A stretch of DNA of 64,000 nt from Piper betle (lineage: Eukaryota > Streptophyta > Magnoliopsida > Piperales > Piperaceae). Location: contig JAURVB010002651.1 of NCBI GenBank assembly GCA_033002965.1, forward strand, positions 1 to 64,000. Reading direction: 5' to 3'. The position numbers and the translations under genes were made by a program. Every line of letters starts with the position of its first letter. Position 1 is the first letter of the stretch. This document shows positions 25,100-37,142 of the stretch, piece by piece. The notes under the pieces are model-generated. The model was not told the origin of the DNA. It was given only the letters and a program-made list of their open reading frames with translations, and made no database searches.

Positions 25100-27283
25100 C
25101 TAAGATTTCACTGCCAGCCTGTTTCTCATCTCAACTTGCAACTCAAAAGCTTTTTCCATGTCCCCAATCTCTTCAAATTTTCGTATGAGAACATTATAAA
25201 CAGTTTCATCAGGAGAAATCCCATTTGAGAGCATCTCGTGTAACATGTTTCTCGCCCGATCCATAAGTTCAAATTTGCACAATCCCCAAATTAATGATGT
25301 ATAAGCATGCAGATCAAGCTGAATTCCATTTTCAACCATCAAATCCCTTATACGAAAACCTTCCTGAAGGTCTCCATGTTTCATGTTCCCATCTATTAGA
25401 ACAGTGTAAGCAACTTTGTCTGGGGTCATTCCCTTTCCAACCATTTCTTCAAAAAGTTCCTTTGCACACTCTAAACAATTATTTTTACATAACCCATTAA
25501 CAAGAGCTGTGTAAGCAAGCACATATGGTTCCAACCCTTCATCTTTCATCTTACAGAAATGATCAACAGCTTCCTCAACATACCCATTTTTGCAGAGACC
25601 ATCAATGAAAGCACGACATGTCACCACATTAGGTTTTATACTCGCATCTTGCATCTCATGAAGAATATTCCTAGCTTCAGAGATATTTCCTGTCTTGCAA
25701 TAAAAATCCATCAGGGATGTATACATAACATAATTAGGTTGTAAATCTGATTCAATCATTTTATTGATTAAAAACTTAGCTCCACGATCATTACCGTGAT
25801 TGCAAAGACCCCATATCAAGACTCCATACAGAGTCACGTCAGGTTCAAAGCCCTTGTCCATCATATCTTTCAAAAGATTAATGGCTTTATTTTCATCTCC
25901 ATCTTTGAAATGCCCATGGATAAGGCTAGTGTATGTTAACTAGTTTGGAACAACTCCAGCATTCAACATGATGTTTAAAACCTCTTCAGCTTTATTAATT
26001 TGTCCTCTTTCGGCAAATCCGTCGAGTAAAGCTGTATAGGTAATAACATTTAACTTAACACCAACATGCTTCATCTCATCAGCTGACTTTAATGCTTCAT
26101 CAAGATTTCCGGCCTTACAATTACCATCAACTAGAGAAGTATATGTCACCTCATTGGGTGAAATCCCCCTCACTTTCATGTCCACAAAAAACTTAATAGC
26201 CTGCTGCATCATCACCTCTTTACAGAAAGCATCGATGAAAGTAGTGAACGTCACAACATTGGGCTTCAAACCGTTTCTCTTCATTTCACTGAAATAGCCA
26301 AATGCTCTGAGAAGCTGCCCGCTCTTACAGAAACAATCAATAAGCGAATTATATGTAATCACATCAGGATGACAACCTGCCCCTTTCATTTTCTCAAAAA
26401 ACAAAACCGCTTCCTCCAACTTCCCAAACTTACCATAACCGTAAATAAGCGAATTATACGTCACAACGTCTGGCACCAATCCCATTTCGCCCATCTGCGA
26501 AAACAACCCCAAAGCAGCTTTCAAATTCCCAGCCTTGCACATACAATCAATCATGATATTGTAGGTGAACACCTACGGCCTTATGTTCACTTCCACCATA
26601 TTGGCAAAAAAGTTACTAACAAGGTGTTCTCCTCGCTCAGACATGCTCAGCTTATGCAGCAAATTGTTACAACAGGATCGAATCTTTGGGAACAAACTAC
26701 TACAAACCATCAAACTGAAAAAATCACGGGCTTCATCGAACAGCTCTAAATCAATCAGCAAACGAAAAAAGGCATCAAAAACGCCATACCCCCTCCGGCA
26801 AACAGAGCCCTGCGTGGCTCTCAACGTATGAAAAAGCCGCGACCTGGGGCGGCCAACCGGAGCCGACAAGGTCAAATCTTTAAGAGCCGCCTGCGCCTGA
26901 GGGTACATCCTGGCCCGGTGCAGCACATGAACGACGAGGCAGCGCAGCTCCGGGGAGCCAGCGCCGTCCGGGCGCCGGCGGCGGGCGAGGTCGAAGAGCT
27001 TGAGGGCAAGCGGCGGCTGCTCCTTGAGGCTGACCAGGAGGCCGGAGACGAGGTCGGGGGTGAGGGACTCGGGGGGGCAGGCCTGCAAGGAGTCCCAGTC
27101 CTGGTCAAGTACGGCTCGGCGAATGGCGTGGAAAGGGAGAGGCGGCGGGGGATGGGGAAGGGTGGTGGTGGTGGCGGTGGCGGAGCATCGGAGGCTGAGG
27201 GAGGGGTGGGGGAAGGGGACGGCGGTGGTGCGGTTTGTTGGGAATGCGCAGGGTGGGCATTTCAGTGTGGGCGGCGGAGACAA
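25100..27283 (-). pseudogene. P-class pentatricopeptide repeat protein with two in-frame TAG codons
   Basis: One uninterrupted reading frame of 728 codons runs from ATG 27283 to TAG 25102-25100, broken only by TAG at 26575-26573 and TAG at 25942-25940. There is no frameshift. The first about 140 residues include a Pro/Ser/Arg-rich N-terminus of the kind that targets plastids or mitochondria. About 15 PPR units of 35 residues follow, with motifs such as VFTYNIMID, DVVTYNSLI, DVITYNSLID and PNVVTFTTFIDAFCK. No E, DYW or SMR domain follows, so it is P-class and would bind organelle RNA. From memory it resembles Arabidopsis AT2G02150. The two stops fall between repeats and would leave 236-, 210- and about 279-codon pieces. 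It is either a very young pseudogene or contains consensus errors. Confidence 0.75.
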
Positions 27284-28505
27284 TGACCGCCGGTCAAAAA
27301 TCTCTAACTCTCATCAGTGCTTAAATCCAACACTCTTTCCCGCTAGATTTGGCTGGACACTTCCATATTGTATTTACGGATGATTGCATCATTATTAAGT
27401 ATTCATTTGTTTTAAATTTTTTATTGTAATCAAGTTTGCAACAGTTAAGTTATCTATTATTTTTCCGTCGTTTAAAATTCATATTTTATCGTTTTATATA
27501 TCATAAATCCAATATTATTAAATTAATTAAAAATTAAAATGTCTAAAATACTCAATCCACCCACAAAACACAAAATGTTTCAAACATCTAAATTATGGTA
27601 ATATAATATTAAAAATTAGAAATTAAGTATATAAATTATATTGAATTATATATTTTTTTAAAAAAATTATTATATTTTAATTATGAATAAAAATAATTAT
27701 CATATTATATGAAAATCTATGTATATAAATATATAAAAATTAAATCGAGTTTGGGATAGATTTGTGTCTAAGTTAAAAATATATATATTAGTTTTAGATT
27801 TGGATATTTAATTTTGGGTAAATAATACGGGTCAATTCCGGACCAACCCAATCCATTGACAACACTATTTGGTTTAGTTTTGAACTAAACTTTGACACCA
27901 TCCACAATTGACTTGAATTTGGAAGAATGGAAATTAAACCAAACACAATTAGGAACTGAAGAACTAAACTAATTTCGATTCAATTTTATGCTTTTGTTTT
28001 CATAATGCTCACCTTGTAGAGCTTAGGGTGCCCCCAAAAACGTTCCCTTGAAGCCCAGGCTAGGGAATGGTCGGCCCACCCAATCCCACAATCCTTTAAG
28101 TTCCTACTACATTACTACTACTAATTGTCGGTACTTAATCCCAGAGAAATCGACAACTGCGACCCAACAATCAAAATTGTGATTGATGGCAACTAGAAGG
28201 CACACTTTTCTGGAATCTCCGACAAAGATGGTGGCAAATTAAAGGGAGCTTTAGCATCCCAATTTAGTCAAGACAAATCATCCTCTGGTCGGCTCTGTGA
28301 ATACCAGATCGGAGGTTTTCACAAGAAATCAAACATGAGAAGAAACTAATTCAACTTAAATTCCAGGAAATTATTACAACTGAAATAAAACTTCAAACAC
28401 CAAGTAAGATCCATAATAGACTAATATAACAACTCTCCAAACAAGCAAAAGCATATTAACAACTACTTCGGTACTAAACTTCTCGGTCTGCCAGCGCCGA
28501 GAGAT
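27284..28505. other. Intergenic region
   Basis: PPR promoter side and AT-rich spacer. No gene or clear element recognised. Confidence 0.4.
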
Positions 28506-28914
28506 TCATACACACGACTCACGAGGAGGCCGGTTAATCTCATATCCCGGGGGAAGGAATTTGTTCATTCCCGCAATTAGATGCTCGTGTCTTTCAAACA
28601 ATCCTTCCAACAACAATTTGAGACCGTTGATGTCACGGCTGCATGCTCAGATACAAAAGATCAGACAATTACAAAGCTTAAGAATTCATTCTCAAGTAGT
28701 GAACTTCAATCGCCAGAATAGATTACCTGCTTTCGTAACTACTTACGATAACTAAAAATCATATATACTTGTCCTCATCGTCTCGGAACGTGTACTTGAC
28801 TGCATTCATGAAATTATGCGCTTGGAGATGCGTTCTAGACGTCAAATCCTCTTTCGTAAGTGGCTTCTCCGGCGACGAAGGTGGCCGTTGCGGCTTTGGC
28901 GGCGTCGCACCCAT
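28506..28914 (-). pseudogene. Single PAH-domain (SIN3-like) small protein with one in-frame TGA
   Basis: Minus-strand exons 28914-28727 and 28638-28506 join at a GT donor and AG acceptor (88-bp intron) to give 106 codons. After a Pro-rich start, residues about 30-97 form one paired amphipathic helix domain: HNFMNAVKYTF, then DEDKY, FLVIVSSYES, and the very typical LLLEGLFERHEHLIAGMNKF with LPPGYEI. In full SIN3 co-repressors this fold binds transcription-factor peptides. Here the whole protein is one domain. Codon 52 (28761-28759) is TGA at a position normally holding an acidic or polar residue, while frame and splice sites are otherwise clean. Without suppression the product would be a 51-aa half domain. 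Confidence 0.7.
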
Positions 28915-29019
28915 TCCAATCTTATGCACGAATAGATACGATCGGAGAGTGAATGAAGAATGACAACAGTGCACAGAAGTGTATCTGCTTAAGACTGGAT
29001 AAATACAAAATACATGCCT

Positions 29020-29640
29020 GCCTAAGTAAGGCTACCAATCGAACAGGTGGTATGAGTTTACTATGTTCTCGAAATTGACTCAAATTAATTGAAGCTCGCT
29101 CGAATTCAAACGAGTTCTAAGCACTCAAGCTCGAACTTGTCTCAAAATTGAAACATATTATTCAAGCTCGATTACATGTGAATCGCAAACTTGGTAGGAG
29201 CTCAAAATTGAGCTCAACAAGGAAGTTTTTCGAGTTTGGTTTCGAGCTCAACAAGGAAAAAATTACTATCCTTAGGGAGACTCAAGCCCACGACCTTCTA
29301 GTGAGGATGTTCTACAATAAACAACTAACTATTAAATTTTTTTGTGTTGTAACTATTATTAAAGTAGTCTTTATTATGATTATGTAAATAAAATAAAAAA
29401 TTTACCACAATTGATTCCAAAATTAATTATTTATATAGTAATAAGTCTTTTTAAGACCACCAATTAAGCCGACATTATATATTATATCATCTTCAGGCCG
29501 AGTTATAAACCTAATTCGAGTCGAGTCAAATACTATTTTATTCAAACACTCACTCAAGAATTCGATTTTAAGTCGAGTTGGAGTTTGAGTACTTATATAC
29601 GTAAATACTTATGAGCTAGGTCGCTCAATTAGTAGCGTTA
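29020..29640. repeat. Dispersed repeat rich in GAGCTCGA and TCGAGT words (copy 1)
   Basis: Dense in CTCGAAxTC, GAGCTC and CGAGTCGAGT words, as in a second block at 35740-36300. Probably an old transposon family. No ends or coding capacity were identified. Confidence 0.35.
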
Positions 29641-31154
29641 ACGTTAACGATATGCATGTTCATGCATGAAGTTGCCAGTTCATGCATTCTCACTGATTGA
29701 TTGTCTCTTTTAGCCCATGCATACCTTGTGTCGGGACAACACAAGTTTAACCAGCCATTGGCTATTTGGCACTCGCCCAATTGATAATTAGCGCCTAACT
29801 ACTAGCCCAAGGGTGCGTCTAGAAACGTTTTCAAGTCATTATCTCAATGATTGGTGTTTTGATTCTAACACCAATTCTACCTACACAATGTCTTGTGATT
29901 GTTGTATCACTTTCATCTTCGTCGCGATCTCTCACAAACCTGTGCATTAATACAAGAGTTTATGATGGGAGAGTCCCAAACATGAGAGCAAACTTGTGGT
30001 GGAGATGGGAAGGTAAGTGCGGGACATATATTTTTGAAAACGATGATTGATTTATGTAGCTTTTGATGTGAACATTTTCTGGTGTTTTATGTCTTGTGAA
30101 AACGCGTACATTCCTCTGGTTGAGAATTTTGTGCGGCTTTGCCTTGTAGTTTGAGCGATCTTTAAACAGCTTATCCTATCTTTGTCTCAATCTCCTTTTT
30201 GTCAACTCTTAACTCCCTTTCAACGCCATTTTTTGATATTTTCTTCCATTAGTTTCATCATGTTTTTACACTAAATTCAACATAGGTTTGCACTTTCAAC
30301 AATGACCCAGAATTTCTATAAACGAATTGCATAGATAGAGAGGGATGTCATTGAAGATGACACAGGATAATGCATAGGTAGAGAAGAAGAAGAAACAACC
30401 AGCTTGCTGCCATTGTCATGAGTTTCCCCGAAGATGGTTCATCTGAAGAAATTATCAATTGGAAAGTCAGAGTTATTCTTCCCAGTGGTGATCATGCCTT
30501 GCCTAGTGTAAATGGGCGCCTTCTTCTCTGATTGATAGGTGGAGATCTGGTGGTTCTTGTGACTGTGGAGGGTGAGATTTAGGTTGTACATTGACAGTTC
30601 TTGGTAATGAAGAGCCAGCAGCTGATCCCAGCAATTATTATCAAGCTTCATCAACATCATGTGACACTTCTTCACTTGATATTTTCATTAAGGCAGTAAT
30701 CTACTCCATGTTTACTAATATCATGATCTACATTTTATCCCAACTAGCTTTTGTAAAACAAATTGATGGCCACACACATTTAATTCAGATATTATACATT
30801 TTTTTACAAATAAAGTAGCAAATTTCACTAAGTAACACAATTTTGATGTCTTGAAATTCGCAGTGCAGGAAGGACTTTCAGAAAGTAGACAGGTTTTCAC
30901 CTTTGCCTCTGCTAAGGAGGGGGCCTATTCTGTGGATTTTGTTTCATCTATTACATTACTTCAAGCTTTCTCCATCTGTAGAGCAACTTTCCATGGTGGA
31001 ACAACTGCTAATTATCCCAGAGTAGGCGATTTTTATGATGGTGAGGAAGCAATATGGTATGAATATTGTAAAGGTCTATATGAGGGGTTTGCAATGGTAG
31101 TTATGTTAGTTAGGAAGGAAGGGTAAAACAGTAATAACACATGTTTTGAATGAG
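29641..31154. other. Intergenic region
   Basis: Contains short open frames but nothing recognised. A TATA-like box follows at 31155. Confidence 0.35.
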
Positions 31155-31163
31155 TATAAAAGG
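31155..31163 (+). promoter_or_regulatory. TATA box before a small unassigned ORF
   Basis: TATAAAAGG, followed by a pyrimidine-rich stretch and an ATG at 31319. It suggests a real transcription start, but the downstream ORF is unconfirmed. Confidence 0.4.
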
Positions 31164-31318
31164 AGGGAAGAGGGACGGATCATGTATGATTTTGCAATCT
31201 ATGAATTGATTTTGTTCTTTGAGGAGAAGCCACTGCTGGTTCGTCTTCTTCCTTTCTCCATCTCCAAACCCTCATCCACTTTTGATTCTGCTCTATTTTA
31301 CTCTGTTTTGATCAGATT

Positions 31319-31589
31319 ATGGCGCCATCAAAGCAGCACAACAGGCAGTGCAAAGGTAAGGATTTGATGCTCAATCCAATTGAGCCAGATCCTACCACAA
31401 TAGAACGTATGGCATTGGACAAATACTGGGCATCTGCTAAGAATAGAAAGAATTCAGCTGCTAGCTATGTCTCCTGTCCACCTATCTCTCCAGTTGCCAG
31501 AGCATGAACCATTTGTATCCATTCAAGTTCCTAATTGTGAGGTGAAAACGTTTGGCTTTCTGGAAACAGATAAGCATCCTGTTCCATGA
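31319..31589 (+). CDS. Small unassigned ORF, possibly frameshifted or spliced
   Basis: ATG 31319 opens a 62-codon frame ending at 31507, 164 bp after a TATA box. An overlapping frame from ATG 31467 runs to TGA 31587-31589 and reads like a natural continuation, so one frameshift could join them into about 90 codons. A strong donor-like GTAAGG sits at 31355, so the first frame may also be spliced there. No domain recognised. It may be chance. Confidence 0.25.
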
Positions 31590-32655
31590 AGTGGAAAAAA
31601 AAGGCAAAAAAAGTTTACAAAATTATTCAAGCTCCTACATTAGGACAGATCTGCTTGTAATTAACTGATTGAACAGCTATATGGATACTATAAACTGATG
31701 TTTATCCACTTAGAATATTGTGATTGACCCACGCCAAGTCCTTGTGGGGTAGCTAAAAGTTTTCTAACAGGTTATGCATAACTTTAACAGTATATGATCA
31801 GGAGCTACATGGATTGCAGGATTACACATAGCAGCAGCTCTTGAAGATTAGAAAGTGACCCAGGAAAAGAGGCCCAAAAATAAGGGAGAAGAAAGTGAAG
31901 AACAGCATGTATACCCAGACCACGATGAGCTGCTTCTTATCATCTCATGGGAACCTTGACCTGCCCTTTTGATCCTCATCTTTATGAAGGAGCGGTAAGG
32001 TTTAAAAGATGACCAATTTGAGAAATTTGGTCTCTGGAACCAACCGAAAGAAAGAGGATTCTCCAAGAGGATTCTTGTTGTGATCCCAACATAATGAATG
32101 ATAATGTCTCTCCTTTCAAATGTTTCTGCCTCTCAAAGTTGGTCCACTACCGCCTTGCAGCGTGTTTGCCTTTTTGAGTGGCCCAAAAAGAACTAATGCT
32201 AAATGCAAAGTGCCATCACAACAACCATGGGATCAAAGTTCTCTAAATTTTATTCAAGGTGATCAAGATAAGCACCAAGATCAGACCGGCCTACAATAAC
32301 TTCATTGGGCAAATCTTAGTGCTAGAACTGTAAGATCATCATATAGTTGAGTAGTAAAGGAACATGTAAATATGCATGTAATGAACGAGTGCAGCTCTGT
32401 AATTGCACAATGTACCTGTCAACGTATGTGAGAAAACTATCATGGTCAAGAGCTGAAACAAAGCGCATGCATGGAAGATGCATTTGAGCCACAAACGGTA
32501 AACGCATCGAAGATTTGGTTCTCGGGAGGTCGTCAGATGTTAGCGTTGAAAGGGCAAAGGCCCAAAGCCACCATCGTTCTCACTTCTCGTAGCCAACCAA
32601 TTGTGAAGACGACGCGTTTCAACTGTGCAATTTATGACCATTGACCAGGTCCAAA

Positions 32656-32707
<52 letters not shown>
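32656..32707. repeat. (ATT)n microsatellite, about 52 bp
   Basis: Uninterrupted ATT repeat. Confidence 0.95.
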
Positions 32708-32708
<1 letters not shown>

Positions 32709-34529
32709 AAGTTGTACACCTGTTCAAATCTGGGATTAAATAATTTTTTATTTTTTATATTTTGGTTATGTTTTTAAACAATTATTATTTTCTTATTTCT
32801 TTTCTAACTACTTAACCTTTTATTAAAATGTTTTTGCTTTTCATAGCATTTTATCTGTTTATTTTATTGTACTTTTTAAATTATTATATTCTAATTATAA
32901 ATACCCACTTGTCTGACTAAAATTTATATTAGCAATACTCAAATTATTAACTATGTCGAGCTTTATTTATAATTATAAAATTGAAATTAACTTCAATATC
33001 TTGTTTTTGTTTTAAGCTTTTGAATATGTTTATAAATAATTAGTCTTAGGCAAATTTCCTTTCAAATATTTTTAGTTAGAAATTTACATACATTTTGAAA
33101 TTTTTATATGAATCTTATGATTTCATTGCGATTCCCCTGCAATATTTTAAGCAAAAATCTAAATCAACTTAAATTATAATCCTATTAGAGAATGAAGTTG
33201 ATTCTATACATTTTTTAACTATAGTTAAATATAATTTTACTTTACTCACATTAATTCTTTTATTTATCAACATCCATTTCATTTAAAATTTACTTTATAT
33301 TTAATTATCATTGATACTATTCAAAATAGAAATTTTATAGTGTAGTATCACTCAGCCAGTTTATGACCTAGTTTATGATTTATTTTTAAATATATTAGTT
33401 TTTACCATGTAAAATTGAATATTATAATATTTTTCAAATTTTATATCACTTCTACCGATGCCTTTCCCATGAATTTATTGAATTAAAAAAACATGTAAAT
33501 TAATTAACATTAGAAGCAAATCTAAAAATATAGTTACATTACACATGCTTACTATAAAAAATTAACTGACATAACCAACTTCAAATAGATATACATATTG
33601 ACATATTAAGGAGTATACCCACACGATGCACGAAATTTTATCTATTTCTTCTATATATTGAATAAAATTTTAAATAAATAATATTATTATAATTTATTAA
33701 AAATAGACTATTATTATTATTTTGATTTTGAAGAAATATATATCATATTAATATTATACTTTTTAACTTAATTAAATTTAATTTTATATTCTATCATCTC
33801 CTTATTCTAGGCATAAACATTTTTCTATTAAAATATGATCATTTTAAAAAATTTATTATTAAAATATTCTCACACATTGTGTGACACGCTTTACTCAATT
33901 TTATACAAAAGTTTATTATTTTTAAAAAATTAGATTCTAATTATCAACCCAACTCAATAAGAATATAAAAAGTACAATAAATACAAAATGTAGCACGCCC
34001 TGTAATCAAAAAATATTTTAATAAAAATTTTAGTAGTTAGAAAAAATTGAGAAAAATAATATTTATTTAAAAAAATAATCAACATTTAAAAAAATTATGC
34101 ATTTCTGCGTAAAAAAAGATACTTTTATTCAAAATTAATATACCTTTTATTTGGAATAGAGTTTTTATAGAGAAGAAAATTAAGTTATAGAGGAAGAATA
34201 AGTCACACTTTTTATTTTTTTAAGCTTTTGGGTTTGTCAATTTTTTTTAAACATTTGGGTTTATCTTCTTTTATTTAAAAAATATTTACTGTTCATGACG
34301 AGGGGATCATACCCATATATTGACCAACTAAAAATATAACAACCAGATCATTGTACACGTATAATCAGGTGATAATTAAATTTTTTTGTACATGTACATA
34401 TAACTAAATAGATTATACATATTATTACATTTGGATCATCAAATACGTTCAGATCAAATAATTTTTCAATTTAATTTTTAAGTGAATCTGACACTTTAAA
34501 AAGTTGACCTCTTATAATATATAGTACAA

Positions 34530-34530
<1 letters not shown>

Positions 34531-34562
<32 letters not shown>

Positions 34563-34590
34563 TTATTATTATTATTGTTATTATTATTGA
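34531..34590. repeat. (TA)15 followed by ATT-type repeat
   Basis: Thirty bases of TA, then GATTATTATTATTATTG and further ATT units. Confidence 0.9.
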
Positions 34591-35739
34591 CATCTCTACA
34601 TTTTACTGTACTTAACATATTATCACATATTGTATAATTATAATGTATTTTACTTTACATCCGTACCTCTTTTCTTATAAGGATTATATATAAATGAATT
34701 CCCATGTTTTAAAATTAAATAATAAGAATAAACTAATATTTTTATACTTTGCAAATATCACAATTAGCATGTATATTTAAGTTCCACAAAATCAAACTTT
34801 GAATTGAGCTAAATTCAACAAGGCCAATTAAACTTATTACTACACCACTTAACTAAGGTGAAAAATATGCCAACTATTGGTTTTCAAACTGCATTAATTA
34901 AATTAATTGATATACTAGTTACTTAAGTGGGTACATATATAAATTATAACATTGTATATTATTAGTCGAGATATCTTGCCTTATATGACCCAAATTAAAA
35001 ATAAATTCAGATTTCATAAATAAATTTACCATAATATAATTTATTATTTTTATTTTTGTAATATTTTGATGCAATGAATATCTTAAATGTTTGATAAGCT
35101 TGTATACTTAAGGTAAGGTATGACATACATGCTTTCGATATACAGGACGTAAATCATTGTCCTTGGTGTATGGAGCTGGCCTCTGCACATTTCCCATAGG
35201 CCGGCCACAAATTCCATGTGAAACCTAAAAGACAAGAATGCCAAATAATTAACAAATGTCATGTGTATGAGCATAATCTAGATTGAACCTTGTGTCGCTT
35301 GTATCTATTTTATTATATGACGAAGCACTTAACGAGGTGGACGCTTGTATATTGCAAGCCACAAGGCTACAAGTTAAGGCCATAATAGTGTAATTGGACT
35401 AATTACCGATGGTTTCTTGTTTTGCTTGCTTCATTTTGTAAGTGATGCGTACGCTTCAACACAAACTTAACGCAAGCCTTTCATAAATGGCAACGATAAT
35501 ACTTAACATCGTCGCTACGTTTTAGAGTACTGATCTTGTACGTAGCTTATATAAAGTGTACACGACGCAAAACTGAAAACTTGAGATGGGTTTTAAAAAG
35601 AATGTCAACGTAATGTAGCAAAAGTAAGAACATGATATTGGTTTTAAAAACACGTTTTAGTTGAAGTGAATTGGCATAGTAGGCATGCTTATCGTGACCT
35701 AAATATATTGTAATAATATAAATAAGAGTCATCAGTAGG

Positions 35740-36310
35740 GCTACTAATTGAGCAAACTAGTTCTTAAATATTTGACGTTTTGTTCGGCTCGATATAACTC
35801 AAAATTTAATATTTAAATGCTCAAATTCAAATTCAATTTGAACTTGAATCCTACGATTCGAGTTTGAGCAGACAGTATTCGACTCGACTAGACTCAGTTA
35901 TAATTTGAACTCGATTCGCTAATATTATATAATAATATACATCATATCATTTATCTATTCAAAATATATTTAAAATTATAAATAAATATTAATATTGACT
36001 AAGTTTAATTGTAGCTAGCTATACTTATTTATATACAATAAACTAACAAAGTAACATCAATACAGAGATAGCTCAACGTTATCCTAAAGACTTGAAGGTC
36101 AACGTTATCGTAAAGACTTGAAGGTCACGTGTTCAATCTATGCTCGTTATATTATTATTTTTATTAAATATATGTACAAAAAAAATAAAAATTATAATTG
36201 GTTTTTGAACCTAAGCCAAATTGAGCAAGCTTATACAAGGAAAGTAGAATTCATAATTAGTATTTGGGCCTGAGTCTAGTTAAGCAAGGTTGTGAACAAT
36301 TTTTGAGCTC
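35740..36310. repeat. Dispersed repeat rich in TCGAGT and CTCGA words (copy 2)
   Basis: Shares word content with 29020-29640. It also holds a short direct repeat, CTTGAAGGTCA with flanks, at about 36090-36130. Confidence 0.35.
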
Positions 36311-36320
36311 GTTCAAACGA

Positions 36321-37060
36321 AAGTGGACACGAACAACCCCCTAACCGGGCCGTGGCAGAGTGGGGTGGCTGGGGGCGCCAGCCAAGCGGCGGGCGGGGGG
36401 TGGAGGGCGTAGACATGGCGGCGTGCGGAGAGAGGTGGAGGGGGGGGGGGCTGGCGGCGACTGCAGGGGTGCCGCCTGGGGGGGGGACCACGGCGGCGGG
36501 CAGTGGCTCGGGTGGGGGGAGGGTGGCGGAGGGGTGGGGCACCTGCAAGGGGCAAAGCCGCAGAGGCAGGCAGCTGGCGCTGCTGTCGCGGGCAGGAGTG
36601 GCCGATCTTCGGGTGGGTCGGGTGGGCAATCAGGTCTGTAAATTTGGAAAAATTGGAAGATGAACGAGAACTGCTGGATTTTAATCCAACGGCTGTCGTT
36701 CAATAGCGTATGGTGCAACCCTAACCGAGGCGGTGGCAGAGGGGGGTGGCGGGGGCGCCAGCCGAGGGCGGGGCGGGGGGTGGAGGGGGCGTAGATATGG
36801 CGGTGGCGGAGAGGGGGGGTTGGCGGTGACTATAGGGTGCCGTCTGGGGGACCACGGCGGCAGGCAGTGGCCGGGTGGGGGAGGGTGGGGCCACTGGAAG
36901 GGTAAAGCCGCAGAGGTAGGCAGCGGCGCTGTCGCGGGCAGGAGGGCCGGTTCGGGTGGGTCAGGTGGGCAATCAGGTCCGTAAATTTGAAAAAATTGGA
37001 AGATGAACGAGAACTGCTAGATTTTCATCCAACGGCTGTCGTTCAACAACGTATGATGCA
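36321..37060. repeat. Tandem G-rich repeat, two units of about 340-390 bp
   Basis: Each unit starts near a CTAACCG motif, has a core of dense G-runs on the + strand, then ends with the conserved tail GTAAATTTG..AAAAATTGGAAG, ATGAACGAGAACTGCT and CCAACGGCTGTCGTTCAA. Unit 1 is about 36321-36715 and unit 2 about 36716-37060. GC content far exceeds the surroundings. The open frames across it on both strands reflect composition only. Confidence 0.8.
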
Positions 37061-37091
37061 GTATAAAAACTTACAGCACACCATAACACTC

Positions 37092-37095
<4 letters not shown>

Positions 37096-37138
<43 letters not shown>
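37096..37138. repeat. (TA)n microsatellite, about 43 bp
   Basis: Uninterrupted TA run directly right of the G-rich tandem repeat. Confidence 0.95.

Positions 37139-37142
<4 letters not shown>

Larger units (their letters stand above)
31590..35739. other. Long AT-rich intergenic region
   Basis: No gene recognised over about 4 kb. It includes the microsatellites listed separately and much low-complexity AT sequence. Confidence 0.45.

Noticed and set aside
25940..26575. Programmed stop-codon readthrough in the PPR frame
   Set aside because: Neither TAG has a known readthrough context, and two stops in tandem would give very little full-length product. Pseudogene or consensus error is simpler.
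26369..27383. Plus-strand frames of 78-152 codons
   Set aside because: They are antisense to the GC-rich N-terminal part of the PPR gene.
36276..36984. Long Gly/Arg- or Pro-rich frames on both strands
   Set aside because: They are shadows of the G-rich tandem repeat, with no conserved domain.
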